Positions 1 to 9,420 of a stretch of DNA of 51,593 bases are shown here, piece after piece. Each line of letters starts with the position of its first letter. The first letter of the stretch is position 1. The stretch is from Alphaproteobacteria bacterium (lineage in GTDB: Bacteria > Pseudomonadota > Alphaproteobacteria > Caulobacterales > Aquidulcibacteraceae): assembly GCA_027485915.1 (NCBI GenBank), contig JAIXQA010000041.1, positions 1-51,593 of the forward strand, written 5' to 3'. Below the pieces are notes generated by a model. That model worked only from the letters and a program-made list of their open reading frames with translations, did not search any database and was not told where the DNA came from. The position numbers and the translations under genes were made by a program.

Positions 1-84
1 ATCGACACCGGCAGCCCACGCGCCTTCTTCTTTATGCCACGCCGCGGTCGTAGCGTTGGTCTGGAACTGAAGGTCAATTATTAG
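1..84 (+). CDS. C-terminal end of an outer-membrane beta-barrel protein, probably a TonB-dependent receptor (partial)
   Basis: Frame 1 is open from the window edge and encodes 27 residues ending PRRGRSVGLELKVNY before TAG. A short run of alternating hydrophobic residues ending in an aromatic residue is the usual last strand of an outer-membrane barrel, recognised by the BAM complex. The wording (PR-x-GRSVGLEL) resembles the closing strand of TonB-dependent receptors. A strong intrinsic terminator follows after 25 nt. Only the tail is in the window, so the substrate and even the exact family are uncertain; another barrel class is possible. Confidence 0.5.
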   Translation: MDTGSPRAFFFMPRRGRSVGLELKVNY

Positions 85-108
85 ATCTAGCTAGCTGACT
101 TGCTGAAG

Positions 109-137
109 AGCCCGGCAGGTAAGTGCCGGGCTTTTTT
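109..137 (+). terminator. Rho-independent terminator after the receptor gene
   Basis: A perfect 9-bp stem (AGCCCGGCA, 109-117, with TGCCGGGCT, 124-132), a 6-nt loop and a run of T to 137. It ends the receptor transcript. The remaining leader to the chemoreceptor (138-294) is AT-richer and should carry that gene's promoter, but no clear -35/-10 pair was picked out. Confidence 0.9.
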
Positions 138-294
138 GTTCTATCTTCAAATACTCAAAAGTACTCAGCAACAAACTATATTCAAGTATATGTGAATTTG
201 ATCACGCCTTGGTTATCTTAGCCTAGTGATTAAGCATTAGGCAACAAAGCATAGGCTAATGCCCCCTCCGAAGATACTAACTTTGGAGTTATTC

Positions 295-2379
295 ATGTCT
301 ATGAAAACCATTGCCATGGCGACATGCGCGGGTATTACCCTGACAACGATTGTCTGTTCTGCGTTTGCATTGTCGCAGTCTTGGGACAAACGCCAAGCCG
401 GGCAAGCGTTGGTATCCTCTGTTTTGGTAAGCGACAAATTATATGACGCGACAACAAAGCTTTCGCTCGAACGCTCCCTGACGCAAGTGGGCTTGAACCT
501 GCCGAGTGCCCTGCCTTCTGAACTGGCTGGTCTCTTGAGCCAGCAGCGCACCACCGTAGACAAAAGCTTCGACGAATTGAAGACCATGGTGACCGAAGCA
601 CCTCACCTTGATAAGACTGACCAATTCAACAAATCGCTCGGTGGCTATCTCGACAGGATCAAGACCTTGCGTAGCAGTGCAGATCCTGCCTTGGGCATAG
701 AAGCTGCCGCGCGTGATCCAGATTTGGTACGCACAGTCCCGTCAGGGATTAAGTCGACGGTAGAGGCGATCCGCTCACTGGATTCTGATTTGATGCCGGC
801 AGACGCAGTGGCCCCAAGCACCGTTATTAATCTTCAAGCAATTCAACGCTTGGCGTGGGAGCTCCGGGAGTTTGGCGGTCGCGAGCGCACGATCCTAGCC
901 ATCGCGACGGCAACCCAAGCACCAATTTCTGCAGAGCAAGTGGGGCAGGCCTCTGTTTATGCGACCCGCGCGCAGGCGGCTATGACTGAGATCAAGATGC
1001 GCACCAGTCATCCGCACACACCTGAGGCGGTCAAAAATGCTGTGGCCAAGATTGAGTCTACCTATTTTGGCACCTACGCCCAAACGCGCGCGAAACTGTT
1101 CGCGAGTGCCGCAAATGGTGCTTACGGTATGGACTTGAACAACTTCTTTGGCGAGTCTTCGGCCGCTCTTGCAACGGCAGAAGAACTTGTTTCGCTTGCT
1201 GGTCAGGACCTAGACAAAGAGTCGAGCAAAATCTCTGAAGCCGCCAACAACATGCTTTTGTTTACGCTTTTTCAAGCGATCGTTTCACTCGCGCTCGTTG
1301 GCTTTCTAACTTGGTTCATCAGTCGCAGAGTGGCGGGCCGCGTGGTGGCGATCTCTGCGGAGATGCGTGCGCTGGCAGATGGTAAACTTGATGGGGATAT
1401 CGATCGGTTTGCCTCAAAGGACGAGATCGGTGAAATGGTTGCCGCGCTAAAAGTCTTCCAAACAAATGCTCGTGAAGTCAAAGCTCTATCGGATAGCCAA
1501 GAGGAGCAGCGCGAACGGGTGGAAGCTGAGAAGCGCGCTATGATGAATGGTTTGGCAGATAGCTTGGAGCGTTCGGTTGGGCAAGTGGTGGAGATTGTCG
1601 CAGCGTCAGCCTCGGAGTTGACTGCAACCTCAGAGGCATTGGCACGCACCGCCCGTGACACCAGCACCCACTCTGACTCTGTGGCTCATAGTGCTGCCAC
1701 CTCTTCGGCCAATGTGCAGACAGTGGCCTCAGCGTCTGAGGAATTGAGTGCCTCGATACGTGGAATTGCGGATCAGGTCACTTCAGCGGCTATGATTGCC
1801 CGTCAGGCAGAGCAAAAGGCCACCGCAACCAATGACACGGTTCATGCCCTTTCACGTGCTGCAGAGAAAATTGGCCAGGTCGTGTCGCTAATCTCGGATA
1901 TAGCTTCGCAGACTAATCTACTGGCGCTGAATGCGACGATCGAAGCCGCACGCGCCGGGACTGCTGGCAAAGGATTCGCGGTTGTCGCTTCCGAGGTTAA
2001 AAGCTTAGCAGAGCAAACTTCGAAAGCCACAGATGAAATTTCGGTACAAATCAATGAAGTTCAGGCAGCGACCAATGAAGCTGTTGCTGCCATCTCAGGC
2101 ATCAGCAGCACCATTGGCGAGATCAATCAGATTTCCTCCGCCATCAGCGTGGCGGTAGAAGAGCAGATGGCGGTGGTCAATGAGATTGCCCGCAACACCA
2201 TCGATGTTGCCAATAGCACGGCCGAAGTTTCTCAGTCGATTGGCCTTGTCCAAGCCGGATCTGCGGAAACAGGCGCAGCCTCGGAGCAATCGTTGTCAGC
2301 CGCACGTGAACTAGGCATCCAAGCTACAAAACTGCGTGATGAAGTCGACAGCTTTCTGGTCCGGGTGCGCGCCGCCTAA
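295..2379 (+). CDS. Methyl-accepting chemotaxis protein (transmembrane chemoreceptor)
   Basis: Inner-membrane chemoreceptor that would signal through CheW/CheA. After ATG 295 (GGAG at 285-288, 6 nt upstream; an in-frame ATG at 259 lacks this) there is a first membrane helix at about residues 5-25. A helical periplasmic sensor region of about 290 residues follows, then a second helix ([20 protein letters not shown], about 319-342), a HAMP domain, and a long coiled-coil signalling domain. Its hairpin tip carries the invariant-type stretch [20 protein letters not shown] (about residues 535-555), followed by [18 protein letters not shown]. The sensor is alpha-helical rather than Cache-like, so its ligand cannot be read from sequence. 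No other chemotaxis gene is nearby, so it looks like an orphan receptor. Confidence 0.95.
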   Translation: MSMKTIAMATCAGITLTTIVCSAFALSQSWDKRQAGQALVSSVLVSDKLYDATTKLSLERSLTQVGLNLPSALPSELAGLLSQQRTTVDKSFDELKTMVTEAPHLDKTDQFNKSLGGYLDRIKTLRSSADPALGIEAAARDPDLVRTVPSGIKSTVEAIRSLDSDLMPADAVAPSTVINLQAIQRLAWELREFGGRERTILAIATATQAPISAEQVGQASVYATRAQAAMTEIKMRTSHPHTPEAVKNAVAKIESTYFGTYAQTRAKLFASAANGAYGMDLNNFFGESSAALATAEELVSLAGQDLDKESSKISEAANNMLLFTLFQAIVSLALVGFLTWFISRRVAGRVVAISAEMRALADGKLDGDIDRFASKDEIGEMVAALKVFQTNAREVKALSDSQEEQRERVEAEKRAMMNGLADSLERSVGQVVEIVAASASELTATSEALARTARDTSTHSDSVAHSAATSSANVQTVASASEELSASIRGIADQVTSAAMIARQAEQKATATNDTVHALSRAAEKIGQVVSLISDIASQTNLLALNATIEAARAGTAGKGFAVVASEVKSLAEQTSKATDEISVQINEVQAATNEAVAAISGISSTIGEINQISSAISVAVEEQMAVVNEIARNTIDVANSTAEVSQSIGLVQAGSAETGAASEQSLSAARELGIQATKLRDEVDSFLVRVRAA

Positions 2380-2492
2380 ACCCGCTGCTGCTGGCACATT
2401 GTGATTCCAGTTTGCGTGTCTCATTTCCAAGCTGGGCGCTTGACGCCCATCATTGTGCCTATCACACTGACTCCAAGAAATAAGAGTCGTGG

Positions 2493-3323
2493 GTGGTGAG
2501 GATGCAAGTAGAAGCCAGGGAAGGAGTTGGCGCTGAGGTCAAAGCGATTGATCTTCGGACGATGACCGACAGCGAAGAAAGCCTTCTGAAGCAAGCCTTT
2601 GCAAATTATGGCGTTTTATTCTTCCGCGATCAAAATTTGACGCCTGACGACCATATCGCGTTTGCTCGCCGTTTTGGACCAATCAATATCAATCGGTTCT
2701 TTAAGGCTACACCGGCCCACCCAGAAATTGCCGAGGTTCGCAAGGAGAGGGATCAAACAACCAATATTGGTGGAGCGTGGCACACCGACCATTCTTATGA
2801 TCAAGAGCCTGCTTTGGGTTCGGTTCTCGTTGCCCGCGACCTACCGCAGACAGGCGGAGACACGCTGTTTGCTTCTATGTATGCGGCTTATGATGGCTTA
2901 TCAGATGGCTTGAAAGACACTTTGTCCCGGCTCTATGCGGTACATTCCAGTCGCCATGTGTTTGGCGCACAGGGGGCGTATCGTGACGATGCTGGTGAAC
3001 GCATCGGCAACCCTCAAGCGGCGACCCAAGATGCCGTCCATCCTGTGATAATCACCCACCCATTAAGTGGACGGAAAGCGCTCTATGTAAACCCAGCTTT
3101 CACTTTGCATTTTGAGGGCTGGACACAAGAGGAAAGCTGGCCGCTGCTAAGCTATCTCTATAAACACGCGACCCAGGACGCTTATATTACCCGCTTTGTT
3201 TGGCAGCCCGGTTCGGTTGCCTTTTGGGACAATCGGGCCACTTGGCACTACGCCCTCAATGATTATCACGGCGACTTTCGCTTAATGCACCGCATAACCA
3301 TCGAGGGCTGTCCATTGGTTTAG
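2493..3323 (+). CDS. TauD/TfdA-family Fe(II)/2-oxoglutarate-dependent dioxygenase
   Basis: A 276-residue cytoplasmic oxygenase of the taurine-dioxygenase family, close to the usual length. The iron facial triad is visible: H-x-D in GGAWHTDHSYDQ (about H97, D99) and the distal His in FWDNRATWHYALND (about H252). The 2-oxoglutarate-binding Arg is likely in the following DFRLMHR. The family hydroxylates sulfonates, phenoxyacetates and other carboxylates, often to release sulfite or an alcohol; the substrate here is unknown because no sulfonate transporter adjoins. The start may be GTG 2493 (AAGAG 6 nt upstream) or ATG 2502. The stop overlaps tail to tail by 4 nt with the S9 peptidase gene on the other strand. 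Confidence 0.9.
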   Translation: MVRMQVEAREGVGAEVKAIDLRTMTDSEESLLKQAFANYGVLFFRDQNLTPDDHIAFARRFGPININRFFKATPAHPEIAEVRKERDQTTNIGGAWHTDHSYDQEPALGSVLVARDLPQTGGDTLFASMYAAYDGLSDGLKDTLSRLYAVHSSRHVFGAQGAYRDDAGERIGNPQAATQDAVHPVIITHPLSGRKALYVNPAFTLHFEGWTQEESWPLLSYLYKHATQDAYITRFVWQPGSVAFWDNRATWHYALNDYHGDFRLMHRITIEGCPLV

Positions 3324-5521
3324 GCCTTGCCGACGCACCAGAGTGCGAAGGCATGGCTGTCAGCGACCTCCTTTAGTCGGTCAAAGCGACCTGAAGCCCC
3401 ACCATGGCCTGCCGTCATATTGACATTGAGGAGGAAGGGGCCCGCCTCTGGGCTTTTTTCCCGTAACTTCGCGACCCATTTGGTCGGCTCCCAATAGGTG
3501 ACCTGGCTGTCGGAAAGCGCGGTTTGAGCAAACAAGGGCGGATAGGCTTGCGTGCTTACTTGATCATAGGGGCTATACGCCATCATATAGTCAAAGGCTT
3601 CCTTCGACTTGATCGGGTCACCCCACTCAGTCCACTCAGGCGGAGTCAACGGCAATGCAGCATCTGAGATCGTGTTGATAACATCGACAAACGCGACACC
3701 ACCAATAACGCCAGCAAATAGCTCGGGTCGTTGGTTCATGACGGCACCAACCAGAAGACCGCCAGCGGAGCGGCCTTCAATGACGATCTGCTTCGGCGCA
3801 GCAAATTTCTGCTCAACTAAGACTTCAGCCGCGCGTGCGAAATCCGAGAAGGTGTTCTGCTTCTTCATCAGCTTGCCATCAAGGTACCATTGGTAGCCTC
3901 GGTCTTGGCCGCCGCGGATGTGTGCGATGCAATAAACCATGCCACGATCGACCAATGGTAGGCGCGCGGTCGAGAAGCTGGCCGGCATCGAAATGCCATA
4001 CGACCCATAGCCATAGAGCAAGGCAGGTGCGGTACCGTCGATCAGGGTCTTCTTGTGATAGAGGATGGTCAGCGGTATGCGGGCACCATCGCTGGCGACA
4101 GCGACAGTCCGGCGCACGACATAGTTATTCTTTTCATGGCCGGACGGGATTTCTTGCGTTTTCCGCAGGGTACGCGTCTTGGAGTTGAGATCATAATCCC
4201 ATGTTTCAGTTGGGGTGGAGGGAGAGTTGTAGGTGAAGCGTAACTTGGTCGTCTTCCATTCAAATCCGCGCAGAACCGAAAGATCATAGGCTTCCTCCGG
4301 GAAGTCGATCTGATGCTCTTTGCCATTGGCCATATTCCGAACGGTCAAGCGTGGTAGGGCGTCCACCGATTCCTCGCGGACCATATGCCCGGCATAGAGG
4401 TGGACTGACTCAATAAATCGACCGGCCTTGTGTGGGATATAGTCAGTCCAATTGTTGGCCGCCGTTTTGCTGACCGGGGTGCGCGAGATTTTGAAGTCTA
4501 CTGCTCCACCCGAATTATTGCGGATGTAGAAATGACGTCCACGGTGATCGGGAAGGTACTCGACACCTTTTCGATAGGGCGTGAACTGCTTCGGCATCGC
4601 CGTCGGGGTCACCAATGGCAGGAACAGCACATCCGAACTCTCGCTCTGGGACCGATAGATGATGAGGTAATCGCCCGAGGAGGTCTTGCCGATCCCAGTT
4701 TGGAAAGACGGATCTTTCTCCTCAAAAATCATGACGTCCGTTTTCGGATCTTCACCGACTACGTGCCGCATGATTTTAGCAACGCGGAAATTGTCGTCCA
4801 ACAAACAGTAGAAGCAAGTTCGACTATCTTTGGCCCAAACGAGCCCTGCCGATGCTCCCTCAATCTTGTAGGGCAGATCAGAGCCGTTGGCCGTGGCGCG
4901 GAAGCGCAACGTAACCTTGTTTCCGCCTTCATAGTCAACAAAATAGGCCAAAATGTCCTGATCGGGGTTTTGCTCCCAATCTTGCAAGCGCCAGAACTTC
5001 TCGCCTCTGGCCTCCTTATCGCCGTCGATCAGAATTTGCTCGGGGCCGGTTGCTTCGCCAGTCGCTGCATCTACGGTTTTGCGATATACAATCGGATACT
5101 GGCCACCAGTCCGGAAGCGAGTTGCATAGGCCCAGTCGCCATCCCGTGCTGGCACGCTTGAATCATCTTGCTTGATCTTGCCTTTCAATTCCTCAAAGAG
5201 GTCGGCACGCAACTTTTCTGTGGGATCCAAAAGCACGCTCTTGGTGTAGGCGTTTTCTGCTTCAATATGGGTCCGGATTTCATCGCTTAGCTTGGAAGGT
5301 TCATCTATGACGGCCTGCCAGTTAGCATCGCGCAGCCAATGATAATTGTCGATGCGCGTCTGACCATGTTGGGTAATCTCATGAGCTACCTTCTTGGCGA
5401 TGGGGCCTTGAGGGGCACCGCGGCGAGGTGCTGTCGATTGGGCGAAGGCGGGAAATGCGGTCAAAGAGGTCATAGCGGCACCTGCAAGCAGAACAGAGCG
5501 ACGGTCAAATAATTGTTGCAT
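3320..5521 (-). CDS. Secreted S9A oligopeptidase (oligopeptidase B/prolyl oligopeptidase family)
   Basis: A serine peptidase that cuts short peptides, probably after basic residues if it is a true oligopeptidase B. The start ATG at 5521 has GGGAG just upstream; an in-frame upstream Met gives a 24-residue extension without a signal, so it was rejected. The N-terminus (DRRSVLLAGAAMTSLTAFPAFAQS) looks like a Tat or Sec signal peptide with twin Arg, so the enzyme should be periplasmic. The family's entry motif NYHWLRD precedes the propeller domain. The catalytic domain shows the nucleophile in EGRSAGGLLVG (about Ser584), Asp in ALSDSQVTYWEP (about 671) and His in TAGHGGASGRFD (about 706). Length 733 aa is typical. 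It is transcribed divergently from oxyR. Confidence 0.92.
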   Translation of the reverse strand: MQQLFDRRSVLLAGAAMTSLTAFPAFAQSTAPRRGAPQGPIAKKVAHEITQHGQTRIDNYHWLRDANWQAVIDEPSKLSDEIRTHIEAENAYTKSVLLDPTEKLRADLFEELKGKIKQDDSSVPARDGDWAYATRFRTGGQYPIVYRKTVDAATGEATGPEQILIDGDKEARGEKFWRLQDWEQNPDQDILAYFVDYEGGNKVTLRFRATANGSDLPYKIEGASAGLVWAKDSRTCFYCLLDDNFRVAKIMRHVVGEDPKTDVMIFEEKDPSFQTGIGKTSSGDYLIIYRSQSESSDVLFLPLVTPTAMPKQFTPYRKGVEYLPDHRGRHFYIRNNSGGAVDFKISRTPVSKTAANNWTDYIPHKAGRFIESVHLYAGHMVREESVDALPRLTVRNMANGKEHQIDFPEEAYDLSVLRGFEWKTTKLRFTYNSPSTPTETWDYDLNSKTRTLRKTQEIPSGHEKNNYVVRRTVAVASDGARIPLTILYHKKTLIDGTAPALLYGYGSYGISMPASFSTARLPLVDRGMVYCIAHIRGGQDRGYQWYLDGKLMKKQNTFSDFARAAEVLVEQKFAAPKQIVIEGRSAGGLLVGAVMNQRPELFAGVIGGVAFVDVINTISDAALPLTPPEWTEWGDPIKSKEAFDYMMAYSPYDQVSTQAYPPLFAQTALSDSQVTYWEPTKWVAKLREKSPEAGPFLLNVNMTAGHGGASGRFDRLKEVADSHAFALWCVGKA

Positions 5522-5594
5522 GTTGGTCTCCCGAATACGGCAACGCGTGCATTCTTTGCGTAATGGCATGCGCAATCCCCACATGGCCGTCAAG

Positions 5595-5624
5595 TTGCAT
5601 TTAGTTCATCTTGTCGCAGATAAT
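5595..5624 (+). promoter_or_regulatory. Candidate sigma-70 promoter for oxyR
   Basis: TTGCAT (5595-5600) and GATAAT (5619-5624) are separated by 18 nt, placing a start site near 5631, 26 nt before the oxyR ATG. The -10 is one base from consensus and the -35 is poor. The 135-nt gap is shared with the divergent peptidase gene and is where OxyR autoregulation would act, though no clear tandem ATAG-type OxyR site was found. Confidence 0.35.
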
Positions 5625-5656
5625 GACATTGCTGTGGTTTGGGGTATAGCAATCCC

Positions 5657-6541
5657 ATGTCCCAACCCACTTTGCGTCAATTATCTTTCCTAACTGCCAT
5701 TGCCGATCATGGTTCGTTTGTTGCGGCGGCAGAGCAAGCGCTTGTAACCCAACCCTCTTTGTCAGCGGCGATCAAAGAGTTGGAGGCGATTCTTGGCGCG
5801 AAACTGATCGAAAGAGGCCGGAATGGGGCCACCTTGACCCCCGCTGGCGAGATTGCGGCCACCAGAGCGCGCGCGATTTTGTCTGCCGTTGATGAGCTGG
5901 GCGAGGCGGTCCAAGGTGCCGCAGAACCATTGACAGGTCCATTCCGATTGGGTGTGATTCCAACCATCGCACCATTCTTCTTGCCTAAGGTCCTCCCGCG
6001 CGCCAAGCAAGCGTTTCCCAAGCTGAAACTATATTTGCGTGAAGACCTAACCGGTCGTCTGATAGATGGGCTACGTGCCCACACGCTTGATGCGGCGCTG
6101 ATTGCTTTGCCCTATGAAGCTCAGGGTATCGATACCCTGCCTTTATTTGATGATGAGTTTTTATTCGTGGGACCACCGGACCACCCGCTCTCAAAAAAGC
6201 CAGACCTTTCGGCTGCAGATCTGGAAGGAGAGCCAGTATTGTTGTTGGAAGATGGGCACTGTTTACGCGATCACGCGATTGGCGTGTGTGGTATGACGCG
6301 GCCAGGCCAAGAGGAAGTACGCGCGACGTCCCTGTTTACTCTAGTGCAGATGGCAGCTGGCGGGCTCGGGATTTCACTTTTGCCCAAAATGGCTGCCGAC
6401 GCAGGCATTGTTGCAGATGGCCTTACTGTGCGTGCATTCACCCCGCCGGTGATTGGCCGGCAGATCGGCTTGGCTTGGCGGCGCAGCTCTGGCCGACTTA
6501 TTGAAATCAAAGCTCTATCAGCAATTCTGAAATCGGCATGA
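5657..6541 (+). CDS. oxyR: Hydrogen-peroxide-sensing LysR-type regulator OxyR
   Basis: LysR-type transcription factor with an N-terminal winged helix-turn-helix (about residues 4-62, LRQLSFLTAIADHGSFVAAA) and a periplasmic-binding-type sensor domain. The OxyR redox signature is present: LEDGHCLRDHAIGVCG holds two cysteines nine residues apart (Cys202 and Cys211), matching the peroxidatic and resolving pair of E. coli OxyR (199/208). On oxidation OxyR activates catalase, peroxidase and iron-sequestration genes. ATG 5657 begins MSQPTLRQL, the expected LysR start; a TTG at 5639 would only add six residues. The stop overlaps the next ATG (ATGA), so the two genes are translationally coupled. No catalase gene is in the window. 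Confidence 0.93.
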   Translation: MSQPTLRQLSFLTAIADHGSFVAAAEQALVTQPSLSAAIKELEAILGAKLIERGRNGATLTPAGEIAATRARAILSAVDELGEAVQGAAEPLTGPFRLGVIPTIAPFFLPKVLPRAKQAFPKLKLYLREDLTGRLIDGLRAHTLDAALIALPYEAQGIDTLPLFDDEFLFVGPPDHPLSKKPDLSAADLEGEPVLLLEDGHCLRDHAIGVCGMTRPGQEEVRATSLFTLVQMAAGGLGISLLPKMAADAGIVADGLTVRAFTPPVIGRQIGLAWRRSSGRLIEIKALSAILKSA

Positions 6542-7320
6542 TCGACGCGTCACTACGCCTTGCGACCACGCTGGGCCTGCTTGCCCTATTTGCCCTGCTT
6601 GAGTGGATGCGTCCTGCCCGGCCGTTACAGGTCACTCTGCGTCGCCTAGCCCGACATGGGGCTTTATCACTACTTGGGTCAGTAGCTTCACGTCTTGTCT
6701 TGGCTGGCGGCTTGGCTTCAGTTGCAAGCTTTGCGCACTTGATCGGCTTCGGCTTGATAAATTGGATGCAATTGACGGGTGCTTGGGTCTGGATCGCGTG
6801 TTTTTTGATTTTGGACTTTGCCGTTTGGGGTCAGCATGTCCTAAGCCACAAGATTCCCTTGTTATGGCGGCTCCATCGCCTGCATCATAGCGATGTTTTC
6901 ATGGATGTGACGACCGCCCTACGGTTCCACCCGTTAGAAATCGTCGCATCCCTAATCTTTAAGGCTAGTTTTGTTGCGCTTTTGGGGGCACCACCTGCTT
7001 TGGTCTTTGCTTTCGAGTTGGTTTTGGGTGCAGGTGCCTTGTTCACCCACGCCAATATTGCCTTGCCAGAACGCCTAGACCGCATCCTGCGATGGTTTGT
7101 TGTGACGCCAGCCATGCACCTAATCCATCACCATCCAAATCCAGTGGCGACCAATAGCAATTATGGCTTTAGTTTCTCCGTCTGGGATCGGTTGTTTCGA
7201 ACCTATCGAGACGATGCCCCTTCACCGGCGCTGCCATCTGGCTCAGACATTGGCCTAGCGAAATGGCGCAACCCGCAGGACCAAACGCTTAAAGCGATGG
7301 TTCTAAACCCACTTGATTAG
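6538..7320 (+). CDS. Sterol desaturase/fatty acid hydroxylase superfamily membrane protein
   Basis: A 260-residue integral membrane di-iron oxygenase of the PF04116 type. Three to four hydrophobic segments surround the histidine clusters: H-x-x-x-H in HVLSHKIP, H-x-x-H-H in LHRLHHSD, a single His in FHPLE, and HLIHHHPNP near the C-terminal third. These bind the two irons that hydroxylate or desaturate lipids. The gene overlaps oxyR by 4 nt (ATGA), so the two are probably co-transcribed. Redox control linked to a lipid hydroxylase is an inference from this coupling only. The specific lipid (hopanoid, carotenoid or fatty acid) cannot be told. It ends 4 nt from the convergent GH97 gene with no obvious terminator between. 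Confidence 0.88.
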   Translation: MIDASLRLATTLGLLALFALLEWMRPARPLQVTLRRLARHGALSLLGSVASRLVLAGGLASVASFAHLIGFGLINWMQLTGAWVWIACFLILDFAVWGQHVLSHKIPLLWRLHRLHHSDVFMDVTTALRFHPLEIVASLIFKASFVALLGAPPALVFAFELVLGAGALFTHANIALPERLDRILRWFVVTPAMHLIHHHPNPVATNSNYGFSFSVWDRLFRTYRDDAPSPALPSGSDIGLAKWRNPQDQTLKAMVLNPLD

Positions 7321-7323
7321 AGC

Positions 7324-9345
7324 CTATTGAGCGACAAACCTAATTGCTTGGCCGCCACCAGATGCCAAGCGGACGTCGAGCACGGTGTTGCGTGTCACAA
7401 CCTTCTCTTCAAACACAATGTTGAGCGGATTCTTGTCCCAGTCGGCCTTGGGCCCGTCGCGATAGATTTGTGCCTTATAGGTTCGCCCGGCATCGAGGAA
7501 GTTGAGCGGCACTTTGAAGCGTCGTGCATGTTCGTCCGTGATAGCACCCAAATACCAGTTGTCACTCGCACGATCCTTACGTGCGATCGTGACAAAGTCC
7601 CCGACTTCGCCATTTAGCGCGCGCGTTTCCGACCAGTCGACAGGAACGTCTTTGATGAATTGAAAAGGCATGGGATTGGCCTTGTAGTTTTCCGGCAAAT
7701 CGGCGGCCATTTGGATCGGGCTATACAGCGTGACATAGAGTGCGAGCTGTTTGGCAATCGTTGTGCGCACCCGATGGCCTTCTTGGGTCGGGTTGATTGC
7801 GAAAATGCCGGGTGTGAAGTCCATCGGTCCCGCGAGCATGCGCGTGAACACTAGGTTGACTTCGTGTTCAGGCGGGTTCTCAGGATTGCCCCATGCATTA
7901 TACTCTTGGCCACGTGCCCCCTCGCGCGAGACCCAGTTTGGATAGGTCCGCCGCAGACCCGTATCTTTGATTGGTTCATGCGCATTAATCGCAATTTTGT
8001 GGCGAGCAGCCGTTTCAACAACGCGGAGATGATGGCGCACGGCCTCTTGCCCGTCATGCCATTCAAACACGATTTGACCATTGGCGTCGCGATAACGGGC
8101 ACCGCCAGCATCGGCGACATAGCCCGTCTTGACGCTATCCACGCCCAAGCTTTCATAGAGGGCAAAGGCCGCTTCCATCTGGGGTTCATAATTGGCGATA
8201 TTCGCCGCAGTTTCGTGATGCCCAACCAAATGAACGCCTTTAGACCGCGCATAATCCGTAACTGCCTTCAGATCGAAGTCGGGATAGGCGGTAATGAAGT
8301 CAAAGCCTGTTTCGCCCCCAAACCAATCACCATCCCACCCCTTATTCCAGCCCTCGACCAAGACGCCGCGAAAGCCATGTTCTGCAGCAAAATCGATATA
8401 GCGTTTAGCATTTTCTGTCGTTGCGCCGTGCTTTGGACCGCTGCCCCACGTCGACTTTTTGATGTGCATCTCCCACCAGATGCCGATATACTTAAATGGT
8501 TTCACCCATGAAACATCCCCTAAAGCGTTGGGATCATTCAAATTTAGGATCAGATGGCTCATCACCAAGCCTGCAGCATCATCGCTGATCTGGATTGTGC
8601 GCCAAGGTGTGGAGAAGGGGGTAGAACGCACCACCTTTGCCCCGCGCGAGCTGGGCGATAGCGTCGAGATAAATTTTGTACCGCCCGCGTGGCGCAGCCA
8701 CATGGACGAATAGTCCACCAGAGCGGCCTCGTGAAAGGATAGATGCAGGCCGCTCTTGGTACGAAGTGTCATAGGCGTATGGGCTTGGCCCACTTCGCGG
8801 ATTGGCGTGCGATTATAGAGATATTCATAGCGGTTCCATTCCCCCGCAGGCTGCCACCAAGCAGTGCCATCTTCAGCAAGATTGAACTCAGTCATTTCCT
8901 CGCTGATCGCAACCTGCCTCAGATTTGGTTGGTCTGGGAAGTTATAGCGAAAGCCAATGCCATCATCATAAACGCGGAAAGTGACGGAGAATTGCCGCGG
9001 TGCGCCTCTGCCATCTTCAAAGGTCACAGTCACCTCATTGTAGCGGTTTAAGATCGACTTGGCTTCGCCCCACGGTAACTCCCACCTTTCTTCGAATGAG
9101 CGCGTCGTGTGATTGATCGCTGATAGAGAGCGATCGAATTTCGGGGCATTGGTGAACAAGAAGCCCAATTTGGAACGAGTGATGACTGGTTTGCCAGCAT
9201 AACTGACTTGATACGTGGCCTCGCCATAGGAACTGCCAACCTCGACCACAATTTTTCCGTTGGGGGAGGTGGCCTTAAAGGACGGATCTGCGAAGGCAGG
9301 GCTCGCCCAGATCAGGCAAAGGCAGACAATTAGAACGCGCAGCAT
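7324..9345 (-). CDS. Glycoside hydrolase family 97 (alpha-glucosidase-type, periplasmic)
   Basis: A 673-residue secreted glycosidase. ATG 9345 follows GGGGGAAAG and starts a Sec signal (MLRVLIVCLCLIWASPAFADP); an ATG 14 codons upstream would mask it. The N-terminal GH97 sandwich begins SPNGKIVVEV. The TIM-barrel core holds FRGVLVEGWNKGW, GVHLVGHHETA, LGVDSVKTGYVADAG, INAHEPIKDTGLRRTYPN and SREGARGQEYNAWGN. The Gly/Tyr in VKTGY where retaining members carry an Asp nucleophile, together with the Glu of NAHEP (about 456) and REGARGQE, points to the inverting (SusB-like) subgroup acting on alpha-glucosides; that assignment follows family knowledge. A calcium ion is usually needed. It lies downstream of folD on the same strand. 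Confidence 0.93.
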   Translation of the reverse strand: MLRVLIVCLCLIWASPAFADPSFKATSPNGKIVVEVGSSYGEATYQVSYAGKPVITRSKLGFLFTNAPKFDRSLSAINHTTRSFEERWELPWGEAKSILNRYNEVTVTFEDGRGAPRQFSVTFRVYDDGIGFRYNFPDQPNLRQVAISEEMTEFNLAEDGTAWWQPAGEWNRYEYLYNRTPIREVGQAHTPMTLRTKSGLHLSFHEAALVDYSSMWLRHAGGTKFISTLSPSSRGAKVVRSTPFSTPWRTIQISDDAAGLVMSHLILNLNDPNALGDVSWVKPFKYIGIWWEMHIKKSTWGSGPKHGATTENAKRYIDFAAEHGFRGVLVEGWNKGWDGDWFGGETGFDFITAYPDFDLKAVTDYARSKGVHLVGHHETAANIANYEPQMEAAFALYESLGVDSVKTGYVADAGGARYRDANGQIVFEWHDGQEAVRHHLRVVETAARHKIAINAHEPIKDTGLRRTYPNWVSREGARGQEYNAWGNPENPPEHEVNLVFTRMLAGPMDFTPGIFAINPTQEGHRVRTTIAKQLALYVTLYSPIQMAADLPENYKANPMPFQFIKDVPVDWSETRALNGEVGDFVTIARKDRASDNWYLGAITDEHARRFKVPLNFLDAGRTYKAQIYRDGPKADWDKNPLNIVFEEKVVTRNTVLDVRLASGGGQAIRFVAQ

Positions 9346-9420
9346 GGTCTTTCCCCCGGAGACAGGATCTACCTTCCCTTGTCGCATATTGGTTTTTATG
9401 GCAAGCGAGGCTGGCTGCTC

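Noticed and set aside
3320-5521. S9 peptidase as the missing lasso isopeptidase
   Set aside because: Lasso isopeptidases are prolyl-oligopeptidase-like, but this protein has the oligopeptidase B entry motif (NYHWLRD), is 40 kb away and divergent from oxyR. Nothing links it to the lasso operon.
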